Assembly: GCF_018070045.1 (NCBI RefSeq)
Contig: NZ_JAGPYK010000032.1
Span: forward strand, 1-64,000
Reading direction: 5' to 3'
Length of the DNA: 64,000 nucleotides
Source: Micromonospora sp. U21
Lineage (GTDB): Bacteria; Actinomycetota; Actinomycetes; Mycobacteriales; Micromonosporaceae
Numbering within the stretch: position 1 is the first letter of the stretch; each line of letters opens with the position of its first letter. Below the pieces are notes generated by a model. It was not told where the DNA came from. It worked only from the letters and a program-made list of their open reading frames with translations, and did no database searches. This document shows, in pieces, positions 1-9,078 of the stretch. The translations under genes were made by a program, and so were the position numbers.

Positions 1-16
1 ATCACGGGGGGTCTGC

Positions 17-29
17 GGGGGGGGGGGGG
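17..29. repeat. G13 homopolymer run downstream of the NUDIX gene
   Basis: Thirteen consecutive G residues on the plus strand lie just past the stop codon of the minus-strand NUDIX gene, within a G-rich stretch that continues to about position 60. It could form a quadruplex, slip during replication, or be a sequencing or assembly weak point near the window edge. No function is shown. Confidence 0.6.
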
Positions 30-34
30 TGGGA

Positions 35-475
35 TTAGGGGGTGGCGAGGAGGGGGCGGAGGGCCGCCACGATGGGGGCGTCGGCGGGGAGCCAGGTGAC
101 CGACTCCAGCTCGTCGGCGGAGAGCCAGCGCAGCGCCGAGTGCTCCAGCGCCTGCGGCTGATCGTCGTGCAGCAGGCGGGCGGCGTACACCTTGAGCACC
201 GAGCGGCCGTGCGCCATCCGCACGTTGCGGCCGACCCGGTCGCCGATCTCCACGCGTACGGCCAGCTCCTCGGCGCACTCCCGGACCAGCGCGTCGGTCT
301 CGCCCTCCCCCGGTTCGACCTTTCCGCCGGGAAACTCCCACATCCCCGCCACCTCGGGCGGGGCGGAACGGGCACAGGCGAGCACCCGCCCGTCCCGGAT
401 GATCGCCGCTCCCACGATCACCTTCAGGTCCCGTCGTTCGGCCTGCCCGCCACCATTAGCCCGTTCGGTCCGCAC
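35..475 (-). CDS. NUDIX hydrolase, MutT-like
   Basis: Nucleoside (deoxy)triphosphate pyrophosphohydrolase of the MutT type, probably cytosolic and removing oxidised or non-canonical nucleotides. The complete Nudix box G-x5-E-x7-R-E-x2-E-E is visible at residues 51-70, after a WEFPGGK stretch typical of 8-oxo-dGTP hydrolases. At 146 aa it has the normal family length. The GTG start at 475 gives about 16 residues before the usual beta strand (KVIVGAAII), so a later start near residue 17-19 is possible. Substrate preference cannot be read from sequence. The gene is divergent from the small gene at 659, and its 3' end runs into the G-rich tract at the window edge. Confidence 0.9.
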   Translation of the reverse strand: MRTERANGGGQAERRDLKVIVGAAIIRDGRVLACARSAPPEVAGMWEFPGGKVEPGEGETDALVRECAEELAVRVEIGDRVGRNVRMAHGRSVLKVYAARLLHDDQPQALEHSALRWLSADELESVTWLPADAPIVAALRPLLATP

Positions 476-658
476 GGGCGTCCAGGGTGCCAGATCAATC
501 GGCGGTTTGGGTACCGACGCCGTCCGCTAGGCCAACAGAACACGGAAGTGTGGGCGTGGACACCCCTTCCGAGCGACGACAAACTAGAGGGCACCGACAA
601 GACACGGGATGGCGACGATTTGGCCACAAGCCGGCAACGGCGCTTGGGGGGTGCGGTT

Positions 659-967
659 ATGCGCGTGCTGTTCAACAGCCGGGCCAAGCACGACTACCTT
701 TCCGACGCGTTGACCCTGCTCTCGGGTTGGACGCGTGAAGGCGAGCAGATCCGACGGACTCTCGAGATCGACGATACCCAACACGCGGCGTTGACCGAAC
801 GGGTAAAGGTCGTCGCCGACGCGCTGCGACTGCGCCCCGAGATCAGCCGTCGGTCTGACAGTACCCAGATCCGGGTCGGGCACGGTAACGGCGAGCCGCT
901 GACCGAGGGCGAGGTCCTGCTGGCGGCCCGTATCGAGGACGCGTACCGCGCGGTCACCGAGTCCTGA
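659..967 (+). CDS. Pterin-4a-carbinolamine dehydratase-like small protein
   Basis: A 102-aa protein starting at ATG 659 behind a purine-rich GGGGGGTG ribosome site. The layout resembles the PCD/DCoH fold: an L-x-x-W near residue 24, an alternating strand, a helix rich in VA/AD (residues 46-60), then LRPEI and a terminal G-x-LT-x-(G/D)-x-x-LAARI helix. The usual HHP catalytic histidine motif is replaced by RLRPEI, so 4a-hydroxytetrahydrobiopterin dehydratase activity is doubtful. A role as a small regulatory or degenerate PCD homologue is equally possible. It stands alone, with a long hairpin downstream that should end its transcript. Confidence 0.65.
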   Translation: MRVLFNSRAKHDYLSDALTLLSGWTREGEQIRRTLEIDDTQHAALTERVKVVADALRLRPEISRRSDSTQIRVGHGNGEPLTEGEVLLAARIEDAYRAVTES

Positions 968-1037
968 CCGCTCCTTGCGGGGTCGTCTGAGGTTTTCCTG
1001 AAGACACCCCGGGCAGCGAGCACTGACGTACCCCGGA

Positions 1038-1078
1038 AGCCCCGCGCTTCCCGTTCGTCGGACGGGGAGCGCGGGGCT
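1038..1078. terminator. Bidirectional GC hairpin terminator
   Basis: A 17-bp stem with one G.T wobble (arms 1038-1054 and 1062-1078) and a 7-nt loop TCGTCGG lies between two convergent genes. It has no T-run, as is common in actinobacterial terminators, and fits both flanking genes. Confidence 0.8.
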
Positions 1079-1093
1079 GCCGCGTGGTGGTGC

Positions 1094-1525
1094 TCATCCG
1101 TCGGCGCTGGCGTCCTGCGGGTACCAACGCAGCTCCACCGAGTTGCCGTCCGGGTCCCGCACGTAGATCGAGGTTGCCGAACCGCGGGCACCAAACCGGC
1201 TGACCGGGCCGGTCAGCACCGTGAAGAGACCCGAGTCGATCACCTGCGCCCAGTCCAGCGGCGCCACCACCAGGCAGAAGTGGTCGACGTTCGTGCCCTG
1301 CCGGTCGCCCCGCACGAGGTCGATGATGCTCCCGGGGCTGATCCGCACCGACGGAAACGGGACGGCGCCGGCCCGCCACTCGTCGACCCGTACCGGTGCG
1401 AGCCCGAGTTGGCCGCAGTAGAAGTCCAGGGCCCGCTCCACGTCCGAGACGGTCAGCACCAGATGGTCGAAGCCGGTCACCCGCACCGCGCTGTGCCCGC
1501 TGGTTCGCTCGCTGTGCCTGCTCAC
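1094..1525 (-). CDS. VOC family protein (glyoxalase/bleomycin-resistance fold)
   Basis: A single-domain vicinal oxygen chelate protein of 143 aa. The N-terminal half has the VTGFDHLVLTVSDVERALDF signature and the C-terminal half has IYVRDPDGNSVELRWY, giving the His and Glu ligand positions expected of the superfamily. It may be a metal-dependent lyase or dioxygenase or a ligand-binding resistance protein; the substrate is unknown. Its start overlaps the stop of the DUF1801 gene by four bases (ATGA), so the two are almost certainly co-translated. Both run away from the divergent LysR regulator, which could control them. Confidence 0.85.
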   Translation of the reverse strand: MSRHSERTSGHSAVRVTGFDHLVLTVSDVERALDFYCGQLGLAPVRVDEWRAGAVPFPSVRISPGSIIDLVRGDRQGTNVDHFCLVVAPLDWAQVIDSGLFTVLTGPVSRFGARGSATSIYVRDPDGNSVELRWYPQDASADG

Positions 1526-1875
1526 GCCTCCTCCAGCGCGGCGGCCGCACGCAGCCAGTCGGTGAACAGCGCAGGGTCGATGTCCGCCACGCCGTGCAGC
1601 TTCACCACCGCCATGGCGCGCGCGGCGGGCACCAGTCGCCCGGACCGGTCAGCGATCTCCTGCCCCCGCCACAGCCCGAAGGTGACGTAGGACCCGTACG
1701 CCTTGACCAGGCAGATCGGGCGCTGACCGGGCCGGTCGCCCAGACCCCACACCGGGTGGCCGTGCCACATCGCGCCGGTCGCCCCGGGCAGGGCGTCCGC
1801 GATGACGGGCGTCAGCTTCTCCCCGATCTCGCGGAGCGGGCCGGCCAGGCCGGCCAGGTAGTCGTCGATGCTCAT
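1522..1875 (-). CDS. DUF1801 domain protein
   Basis: A 117-aa protein matching the DUF1801 (YdhG-like, frataxin-like fold) family: an N-terminal helix with LREIGEKLTPVI, a central PVWGLGDRP / ICLVKAYGSYVTFGLW beta region, and a C-terminal helix. The biochemical role of the family is not established; members often sit beside glyoxalase-fold or stress genes, as here with the overlapping VOC gene. It is first in the two-gene minus-strand unit, with its ATG about 120 bp from the divergent LysR gene and its operator-like palindrome. Confidence 0.8.
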   Translation of the reverse strand: MSIDDYLAGLAGPLREIGEKLTPVIADALPGATGAMWHGHPVWGLGDRPGQRPICLVKAYGSYVTFGLWRGQEIADRSGRLVPAARAMAVVKLHGVADIDPALFTDWLRAAAALEEA

Positions 1876-1965
1876 CTCGCAGCCTCTCAGTCGAGTGCGG
1901 TTTCCTCGCCGACCTCACGATCCGCCCACGGGGGCCGCGGACCAAGACCGGTTGCCGCTACGATC

Positions 1966-1982
1966 GTTGACCACAGGTCAAC
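1966..1982. promoter_or_regulatory. Candidate LysR operator palindrome
   Basis: Perfect inverted repeat GTTGACC-ACA-GGTCAAC centred about 20 bp before the LysR start codon in the divergent intergenic region. It contains the T-N11-A form of LysR boxes. Autoregulation and control of the divergent DUF1801-VOC pair are inferred from position. Confidence 0.6.
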
Positions 1983-1994
1983 GGTGGGAGTGAC

Positions 1995-2885
1995 GTGCTG
2001 GAGCGGTACGAGGTCGAGACGTTCCTGACTCTCGCCGAGGAGCTGCACTTCGGCCGGACCGCCGAGCGGCTACGGGTCAGCACCGGCCGGGTCAGCCACG
2101 TGGTCAAGAAGCTGGAGCGCCAGATCGGGGCACCGCTGTTCGCCCGGACCAGTCGGGTCGTCCGGCTCACCCCGATCGGGCGGCAACTCGCCGACGACCT
2201 GGCGCCACACGTGGCCGGGATCGACGAGGCGGTCCGCCGCGCGGTCGACGCCGGCCGGGGCGTCACCGGGACGCTGCGGGTGGCGTTCCTCGGCGAGTGG
2301 ACGGCACCGGTGCTGCTCCGTGCGGTGGCGCTGTTCTCCGAACGACACCCCGACTGCCGGGTGGAGGTGCACGAGGCGCAGTTGTCCACCACCCGGTCCG
2401 GCCTGCTCGACGGCACGACCGACGTGCTGATCGCCTCGTACCCGTTCGACGGGATGGCCAACGGCCCGGCGCTGCTGTCCGAGGACCGGATGCTGGCGGT
2501 GGCCGTGGGTCACCCGCTCACCCGGGAACGATCCGTGTCGCTGGAGGTGCTCGCCGACCATCCCGTGGTGCAGTACCCGCCGGTGACGTCGGCGGAATTC
2601 AAGCGGGACCGGACCCCGGAGCGCACCCCGTCCGGCCGGCCGGTGCCGCAGGGTCCCGTCGGAAACACCTTCTCCGAGATGCTGACACTGGTGGCGATGG
2701 GCCGGGGCGTGCTGCCGGTGGGCGAGCACACCCGCCGCTACTACCCGCGCCCCGACGTGACATACGTGCCGATCCACGACGCGCCGCCGATCGAGCGGGG
2801 CCCGGTGTGGCTGGCCAGCAACACCACCACCCGGGTACGGGAGTTCGTCCGGGCCGCGACCGACGCGAACAGCGCGGACCGATGA
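1995..2885 (+). CDS. LysR-family transcriptional regulator
   Basis: A 296-aa LysR-type regulator. The N-terminal winged helix-turn-helix (about residues 3-62) includes FLTLAEELHFGRTAERL and a recognition helix ending KKLERQIGAPLFART. The rest is the two-lobed periplasmic-binding-like effector domain. The GTG start at 1995 places the HTH at the usual distance from the N terminus. The effector is unknown. It is divergent from the DUF1801-VOC pair with a palindrome between them, the classic LysR arrangement. Its stop overlaps the start of the next methyltransferase gene (ATGA), so the two are translationally coupled. Confidence 0.9.
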   Translation: MLERYEVETFLTLAEELHFGRTAERLRVSTGRVSHVVKKLERQIGAPLFARTSRVVRLTPIGRQLADDLAPHVAGIDEAVRRAVDAGRGVTGTLRVAFLGEWTAPVLLRAVALFSERHPDCRVEVHEAQLSTTRSGLLDGTTDVLIASYPFDGMANGPALLSEDRMLAVAVGHPLTRERSVSLEVLADHPVVQYPPVTSAEFKRDRTPERTPSGRPVPQGPVGNTFSEMLTLVAMGRGVLPVGEHTRRYYPRPDVTYVPIHDAPPIERGPVWLASNTTTRVREFVRAATDANSADR

Positions 2886-3634
2886 GGCACGGCGAGTTCC
2901 GCCATCCCCGACTGGTCCAGGTCTACGACGCCGAGTGCGCGTGGGGGCCGGACGACGACTTCTTCCGGGCGGTGGTTGACGAGACCCCGGCCGTCCGGGT
3001 CCTCGATTTGGGCTGCGGCACCGGCCGCCTGACCGTCGCCCTCGCCGCCGGTCACACCGTCACCGGCGTCGACCCCGCCGGCGCGTCCCTGGCTGCCGCC
3101 CGCGCCAGGTCGGGCGGCGAGCGGGTGACCTGGATCGAGGGCACCTCGGCCCTGCTGCCGGACGAGGCGTTCGACGTGGCGGTGCTGACCAGCCACGTGG
3201 CGCAGTTCTTCGTCGACGACGCGGAGTGGGCGCGTACCCTCGCCGACCTGCACCGGGCGCTGGCACCCGGCGGCCGGCTGGTCTTCGACGCCCGCGACCC
3301 GGCGGACCGCCGCTGGGAACACTGGAACCCGGCGGACTCCCACCGGCGGATCAGGCTGCCGGACGGCGACGAGGTCCGCGCGTGGACCGAGGTCACCGGG
3401 GTACGCGATGGCGCGGTCAGCTTCATCCACCACTACCGCTTCGCCGACGGCGAGGAACTGCTCAGCTCGGCGACGCTGCGTTTCCGCACCGAGGCGCAGC
3501 TACGCGACTCCCTGGCCGCTGCGGGTTTCACCGTGGCCCACATCCACGGTGGCTGGCACCGCCAGCCCGTCGGCCAGGGCGACGGCGAGTTCCTGGTCAT
3601 CGCCCACAGCAGCCGGCTGGCACCGGTTGCCTAG
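2882..3634 (+). CDS. Class I SAM-dependent methyltransferase
   Basis: A 250-aa methyltransferase with motif I VLDLGCGTGRLTVALA near residue 40, an acidic motif II end in GVDPAG, and the post-motif region FDVAVLTSHVAQFF and LAPGGRLVFDARD. The ATG at 2882 overlaps the LysR stop codon by four bases. An upstream in-frame extension runs through the LysR gene and was not used. The long charged C-terminal part (RFADGEELLSSATLRFRT) is like that of small-molecule methyltransferases, but the substrate is not evident. Co-transcription with the LysR gene suggests shared regulation. Confidence 0.88.
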   Translation: MRHGEFRHPRLVQVYDAECAWGPDDDFFRAVVDETPAVRVLDLGCGTGRLTVALAAGHTVTGVDPAGASLAAARARSGGERVTWIEGTSALLPDEAFDVAVLTSHVAQFFVDDAEWARTLADLHRALAPGGRLVFDARDPADRRWEHWNPADSHRRIRLPDGDEVRAWTEVTGVRDGAVSFIHHYRFADGEELLSSATLRFRTEAQLRDSLAAAGFTVAHIHGGWHRQPVGQGDGEFLVIAHSSRLAPVA

Positions 3635-3637
3635 CCT
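3632..3637 (+). promoter_or_regulatory. Candidate -10 box (TAGCCT) for a leaderless transcript
   Basis: TAGCCT ends 7 nt before the ATG of the PH-like gene and overlaps the stop codon of the upstream gene. No ribosome site separates it from the ATG, which suggests a leaderless mRNA. No clear -35 is seen. Confidence 0.4.
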
Positions 3638-3644
3638 GGTCCGC

Positions 3645-4007
3645 ATGGCGAACATCGCGTACGACCGCAAGGAGCAGGTCCAGCAGATCGAGAGTGGACT
3701 CCTCGACGGTGAGCAGATCATCGCCGTCTACGACGCTGTCGGCACCGGCACCGGGTTCATCGGGCTGACCGACCGGCGCGTGATCATCCAGGACCGCTCG
3801 TTCGTCGGGAAGCGGCATGCGATCACCAGCATCCCGTACTCGAAGATCACCAGCGTGAGCGTGGTCAGCAACAAGTCCTGGGGCGGCACGTTCTTCTCCA
3901 CCGGCGCGATCGCCATCCACGTCGGCACGCACACCTACGAGGTGGAGTTCCGTGGCGCGCAGAAGAGCCACCACGTGCACAACGTGATCCTGCACCACAT
4001 CTCCTGA
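3645..4007 (+). CDS. Small PH-like domain protein
   Basis: A 120-aa protein that looks like a bacterial PH (bPH) domain: an initial helix (KEQVQQIESGLLDGEQIIAVYDA), then alternating strands with GFIGLTDRRVIIQD and IPYSKITSVSV, a hallmark of PH-like proteins, and a terminal helix HHVHNVILHHI. It has no signal peptide or membrane segment, so it is probably cytosolic. Cellular role unknown. It begins 10 bp after the methyltransferase stop with its own putative -10 box and is followed by a hairpin, so it may be a monocistronic gene. Confidence 0.8.
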   Translation: MANIAYDRKEQVQQIESGLLDGEQIIAVYDAVGTGTGFIGLTDRRVIIQDRSFVGKRHAITSIPYSKITSVSVVSNKSWGGTFFSTGAIAIHVGTHTYEVEFRGAQKSHHVHNVILHHIS

Positions 4008-4020
4008 CGGCACGTCCCGT

Positions 4021-4059
4021 CGTGGGCCCGGTCGGCGTATTTGCCTTGCCGGGCCCGCG
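4021..4059. terminator. GC hairpin after the PH-like gene
   Basis: Inverted repeat with arms GGGCCCGG (4024-4031) and CCGGGCCC (4049-4056), partly extended on both sides, 16 bp after the stop codon. Probable terminator without a T-run. Confidence 0.6.
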
Positions 4060-4107
4060 GCGTCTCTGGTGTCCTCGGTCGACAGCCGCGCGAAGGGAGC
4101 AGCCGCC

Positions 4108-4209
4108 ATGCCCAACACGACGAAGTCCCCCGAACCCACCGTCATCCGATCCGAGGAATCGAGACTTCGTGAGCAGGACTGTTCCCCTGGCGCTGCTGGG
4201 CGCCACTGA
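4108..4209 (+). CDS. Possible 33-aa small ORF ahead of the methyltransferase
   Basis: ATG 4108 follows a good GAAGGGAG ribosome site and opens a 33-codon frame that ends 21 bp before the next gene. The product begins MPNTTKSPEPTVIRSEES and is polar with no recognised motif. It could be an upstream coupling ORF, the truncated front of a lost gene, or chance. The ribosome site is the main support. Confidence 0.35.
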   Translation: MPNTTKSPEPTVIRSEESRLREQDCSPGAAGRH

Positions 4210-4230
4210 CCCCAACCCCGGAGGCCGCTG

Positions 4231-4965
4231 ATGTCGGTCTTCGACGATCCCGGCCTCTTCGGCCGGCTGTGGGCCGCCGGATACGACGAGGGCGGCACCA
4301 ACCCCGACCCGGTCCCCGCCGTTGACTTCCTGGCCGACCTGGCCGACGGCGGCCCGGTTCTCGAACTGGCGATCGGCACCGGCCGGGTCGCGCTGCCGCT
4401 GGCCGAACGCGGCCTCGCCGTGCACGGCGTCGAGGCGTCCGAGGAGATGCTCGCGCAGCTGCGGGCGAAACCCGGCGGCGACCAGATCCCGGTGGTCGTC
4501 GCCGACATGGCGGACGTGCCGGTGGCCGGTGAATTCCGACTCGCGTACCTGGTCTTCAACACGCTGTTCAACCTGGTGGACGCCGAGCGGCAGGCGGACT
4601 GCTTCCGCAACGTCGCCCGGGTGCTGTCGCCCGGCGGCGCGTTCGTCATCGAGACGTTCGTGCCCGACCCGCGCAGCTTCGACTCGGACGAGCAGGTGCA
4701 GGTACGTGCCGTGACCGAGGACTCCGCGACGATCCGACTGCACCGGTACGACCGGCCTGCGCAGCGGTTCATCCGGCAGACGATCACGTTCGACGCGGAC
4801 GGTGTGCACCTGAAGCCGTTCGCCATGCGGTACGCCTGGCCGCACCAGATCGACGAGATGGCGCAGCAGGCAGGGCTCCGGCTCACCGAGCGGTACGCCG
4901 ACTGGCACCGACGACCGTTCCAGGCCGACAGCCCGGCGCACATCTCCGTCTACCGGGCGGAGTAG
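4231..4965 (+). CDS. Class I SAM-dependent methyltransferase
   Basis: A 244-aa methyltransferase. Motif I is VLELAIGTGRVALPLAERG at about residues 45-65, followed by the acidic GVEASEEML; motif IV-like AYLVFNTLFNL and LSPGGAFVIETFVPDPR follow. The C-terminal half (HLKPFAMRYAWPHQIDEMAQQAGL) is typical of small-molecule methyltransferases in actinomycetes. Substrate unknown. It shares only the fold with the methyltransferase at 2882. The start ATG lies 7 nt after a GGAGG-type site (CCCCGGAGGCCGCTG). The intergenic stretch after it is short. Confidence 0.88.
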   Translation: MSVFDDPGLFGRLWAAGYDEGGTNPDPVPAVDFLADLADGGPVLELAIGTGRVALPLAERGLAVHGVEASEEMLAQLRAKPGGDQIPVVVADMADVPVAGEFRLAYLVFNTLFNLVDAERQADCFRNVARVLSPGGAFVIETFVPDPRSFDSDEQVQVRAVTEDSATIRLHRYDRPAQRFIRQTITFDADGVHLKPFAMRYAWPHQIDEMAQQAGLRLTERYADWHRRPFQADSPAHISVYRAE

Positions 4966-5079
4966 CAGCGGTTGATCGACTCCGGCCCCCGAGGGCATGG
5001 GCGTGGCTGTGTCACTGTGGGCACGACGACCTGTCACCGAGGGGCCGGGGTCGATCTCCGTCAGCGGAAGCGGGTGCCC

Positions 5080-5364
5080 ATGATGACCAAACGAGTCGAA
5101 CGGGCTCTCCTGGCGCTGGCGCTCGGCCTGTTCGTTGTCGGTTGGATCCTCCAGGGAAACGCGCACGGCAGGGCCCATACGATCGGCCGGGTGCTGGTGC
5201 CGCTCGGCTGGATCTGCAGCATCGTCGCCGGTACCGGTCGGGCCCGTCGCGCCAAGCGCGAGAACAATCGACTACGAGGGGTACTGCTCGGCGGCGACAC
5301 CGCACCCGAAGCAGACGAGCGCCCTGACCGGCCGCGCGCCGAGGACGTCCACCCGGACCGGTAG
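5080..5364 (+). CDS. Small two-helix membrane protein, hypothetical
   Basis: A 94-aa protein with two hydrophobic segments (about residues 8-24, ALLALALGLFVVGWIL, and 36-50, VLVPLGWICSIVAG) separated by a short His-rich loop, then a basic, probably cytoplasmic tail ending in acidic residues. I do not recognise the family. Start: tandem ATGs at 5080 and 5083; an upstream in-frame extension is polar and lacks a ribosome site. The topology suggests a small integral membrane protein of unknown role. Confidence 0.6.
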   Translation: MMTKRVERALLALALGLFVVGWILQGNAHGRAHTIGRVLVPLGWICSIVAGTGRARRAKRENNRLRGVLLGGDTAPEADERPDRPRAEDVHPDR

Positions 5365-5445
5365 TTCGAACCTTTCGCGCTCGGCTGATTCTGCTGCCAG
5401 CAGTCTTACTTGATCTGCCGGGCCCGCGCCGGCTGAGCTGGCAGC

Positions 5446-6717
5446 ATGCCAACGGACGCCGCCCGTTTCCCGCGCTCCTCGCCGTACTGGCCGGTGCTCA
5501 GTCACCCTCAGCTCCGGCGCATCCTGCCCGGGCTGGCCGTCTCCGCGTTGGGCGACGGCATGGCGGTCGTCGCGGTGACCTGGCTCGCCATCCAACTCGC
5601 CCCGCATGATCAGCGGGGCACCTGGATCGCGTTGGCCATGGCGGCGTACACCCTGCCCAGCGCGGCCGGGACGGCCCTCTTCGGCCGGTTGCTGCGCGGG
5701 CGCGGCGGCGCGCAGCTCGCCGGATGGGACGCGATCCTGCGGGCCTCCGCACTCGCGGCGATCCCCCTCGCACACGTCGCCGGCGTGCTCACCATCGGGC
5801 TGTACGTGGTCCTGCTGGCCGCGTCGGCGTTACTGCACTCGTGGGGCTCCGCCGGCCGGTTCACCCTGATCGCCGAGCTGCTGCCGCGGCGACACCATCT
5901 GCCGGCCAACGCCGTACTCACCACCATCGGAGGGTTCGCCACCATCGTCGGTCCGCCACTGGCGGGCATCCTGATCAGCTGGACGGGGCCGGTGTGGGTC
6001 ATCGCCATCGACGCCGCCACCTTCGCCGCGCTGGCCCTCACGTACCGTCTCGCCCTCCCCCCCAACGGCGGACCCGCACGGTCCGAGCGCGGCGCTTCGC
6101 GAACGGCCGGCTTCGCGGTCATCCGCCAGAACCCAGCCCTGCTGGGCCTGCTGGTGCTGAGCCTCGGGTTCTTCTTCCTCTTCGGACCGGTGTACGTGGC
6201 GATGCCGATCCACATCACCGACGACCTGCACGCCTCCGCGACGCTGCTCGGCGCGTACTACACCGCGTTCGGCATCGGCGGTCTCGCCGGAGGTCTGGTT
6301 GCGGGCTACCTTCACCGCTGGCCGCTACGGTCCACCACCATCGGCATCGTCGTCGGGTTCGGCATTGCCATGCTGCCGCTGGGCCTGAGCGCACCCATCG
6401 GCCTCTCGCTGCCCGCCTTCGCCCTGGCGGGACTGATCTGGGCGCCGTACCTGTCCACCTCAATGGCGCTGTTCCAGCGCAGCACGTCCACCACACAACT
6501 GCCGGCGGTGCTGGCGGCGAACGGCGCCATCCTCGTGCTGGCGGTGCCGCTGGGCACCATGCTCGGCGGCCCGCTCGTGGGCGCCATCGGCGCCCGCCCG
6601 ACGCTGCTGGTCTGCGCCACGGCGATCGTGACCCTCGGCCTGATCGCCGCCGGGTTCGCGCTGGTGCGGCGGAAGCCGTCCGCCACTGACCACCGGTTGA
6701 CTGCACAGGATGCGTGA
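5446..6717 (+). CDS. MFS transporter (efflux type)
   Basis: A 423-aa major facilitator protein with about 12 hydrophobic segments. The N-terminal half starts PQLRRILPGLAVSALGDGMAVVAVTWLAIQ, and the loop between helices 2 and 3 has the basic RLLRGRGGAQLAGWDA stretch that stands in for the MFS motif A. It is closest in layout to the drug/macrolide-efflux-like MFS proteins of actinobacteria, but the substrate cannot be assigned. It is a single gene followed by a VOC gene on the same strand 51 bp downstream; the two might form a small resistance unit, which is inference. Confidence 0.85.
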   Translation: MPTDAARFPRSSPYWPVLSHPQLRRILPGLAVSALGDGMAVVAVTWLAIQLAPHDQRGTWIALAMAAYTLPSAAGTALFGRLLRGRGGAQLAGWDAILRASALAAIPLAHVAGVLTIGLYVVLLAASALLHSWGSAGRFTLIAELLPRRHHLPANAVLTTIGGFATIVGPPLAGILISWTGPVWVIAIDAATFAALALTYRLALPPNGGPARSERGASRTAGFAVIRQNPALLGLLVLSLGFFFLFGPVYVAMPIHITDDLHASATLLGAYYTAFGIGGLAGGLVAGYLHRWPLRSTTIGIVVGFGIAMLPLGLSAPIGLSLPAFALAGLIWAPYLSTSMALFQRSTSTTQLPAVLAANGAILVLAVPLGTMLGGPLVGAIGARPTLLVCATAIVTLGLIAAGFALVRRKPSATDHRLTAQDA

Positions 6718-6768
6718 GGGAGAGCGTCACCCGCCCGCAGCGTCGTACCCGGCGCGCAGAATGCGGGC

Positions 6769-7143
6769 ATGTCTGAGTCATCGCCGCACCGCCACCACGC
6801 CATCGACTACGTGGAGCTCACGGTCACCAACCTCGAACAGGCCAAGCGCTTCTACGCCGAAGCGTTCGACTGGCAGTTCAACGACTACGGGCCGGGGTAC
6901 GCCGGCATCCGCAGCGCGCACGGCGACTCCGCAGCCGAGGTTGGCGGTCTGCGGGCCGACCAGGAGGTCCGGACGGGCGGCCCGCTCGTGCTCCTCTTCT
7001 CGACCGACCTGGACCGGTCCGTGCAGGCGGTGAAGGACGCCGGCGGTCAGGTGGTGAACGGGCCGTACGAGTTCCCGGGTGGCCGGCGGTTCCACTTCAC
7101 CGACCCCAGCGGAAACGAACTGGGCGTCTGGTCCGAGCTGTAG
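6769..7143 (+). CDS. VOC family protein
   Basis: A 124-aa single-domain vicinal oxygen chelate protein: HHAIDYVELTVTNLEQAKRFY at the N terminus, a conserved FDWQFNDYGPGYAGI turn, and RRFHFTDPSGNELGVWSEL at the C terminus, with His and Glu at the usual metal-ligand positions. It resembles the CFP30-like group often annotated as glyoxalase-like. Substrate unknown. A CAGAAT box lies 7 nt before the ATG, so the transcript may be leaderless. It is convergent with the DUF1028 gene, with a 7-bp gap. Confidence 0.85.
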   Translation: MSESSPHRHHAIDYVELTVTNLEQAKRFYAEAFDWQFNDYGPGYAGIRSAHGDSAAEVGGLRADQEVRTGGPLVLLFSTDLDRSVQAVKDAGGQVVNGPYEFPGGRRFHFTDPSGNELGVWSEL

Positions 7144-7150
7144 CGCCCGC

Positions 7151-7957
7151 TCACAGGGCGTCGCGGATTGCGCTCGTTGCTGCCCGGTTGACGGCGTTTG
7201 ACGGTGTCTGCTGCCCCATCTGCGCCCCGAGCGCCTGCCGAGCGGACTCGCCCATGGGGTCGTCGCGGGTGGGCAGCCCCCGGATGGTCGGCAGCACTTG
7301 CTCCCGGAAGACGCCGTACAACCGGCGTAGTTCCCGCGCCGGATGCTCGGCGTCGTTGACCCGCACGTCCGAGAGCGGGTACGGCTGATCGCCGATCACC
7401 GTCACGGTCGCCGACCGCGCGCCGTGCCGGTCACCACCGCTCTCCTCGCCGGCCCCGACGGCCAGCACGAGCCGCTCAGCCAGGTCGAGTTCCCGGCTGT
7501 CCTCGAACACCCGGACGATCTCCGCGAGGGTCTCCGGGCCAACCAGGCGGTTGCCCTGCACCGCGTAACCCGGCCCGGTGCGGTGCCCCGCCCAGTCGCT
7601 CGTCCGGCTGCCGGTGAAGGCGTGCGAACGACCCTGACGGTCGACCATCCCGACCTGCCGCACCTCCCGACCCGGGTCCCGGGCCAGCAGCTCGGTCAGG
7701 ACTTCCTGCGGCGAGCGGCCCTCGCCGAGCATCGGCAGGCCGTCGTAGGCCAGGAACGGGTTGGAGGTGGCCTGGGTTGCCACCGCACCACCGCCGGAGT
7801 GAACGTGTGCGACGAGCTTGCCGACCGCCGGTCTGGCCGTCAGGGCTCCCACCCCGAGCTGGCCGGTACGCGGACACCGTGCGGCGATCGAGAAGGTCAC
7901 GGTCGGCAGGTACCCGGACGAACGCCCAGCATTCCGGAGCCGGCCTCGGTTGCTCAC
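7151..7957 (-). CDS. DUF1028 family protein
   Basis: A 268-aa member of the DUF1028 family, which is thought to adopt an Ntn-hydrolase-like fold. Diagnostic stretches are VTFSIAARCPRTGQLGVG, GGGAVATQATSNPFLAYDGL, the region with REVRQVGMVDRQG, and YAVQGNRLVGPETLAEI. Reaction unknown. The family start usually lies just before TFSIAA, so the GTG near 7900 (residue 20) is a credible alternative to the GTG at 7957. Its C-terminal part extends beyond the core with a charged helical region. It is downstream of, and on the same strand as, ychF. Confidence 0.8.
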   Translation of the reverse strand: MSNRGRLRNAGRSSGYLPTVTFSIAARCPRTGQLGVGALTARPAVGKLVAHVHSGGGAVATQATSNPFLAYDGLPMLGEGRSPQEVLTELLARDPGREVRQVGMVDRQGRSHAFTGSRTSDWAGHRTGPGYAVQGNRLVGPETLAEIVRVFEDSRELDLAERLVLAVGAGEESGGDRHGARSATVTVIGDQPYPLSDVRVNDAEHPARELRRLYGVFREQVLPTIRGLPTRDDPMGESARQALGAQMGQQTPSNAVNRAATSAIRDAL

Positions 7958-7992
7958 GAGGCAACCGCCTGACCTGCGTTAACAGGCCGGAT

Positions 7993-9078
<1,086 letters not shown>

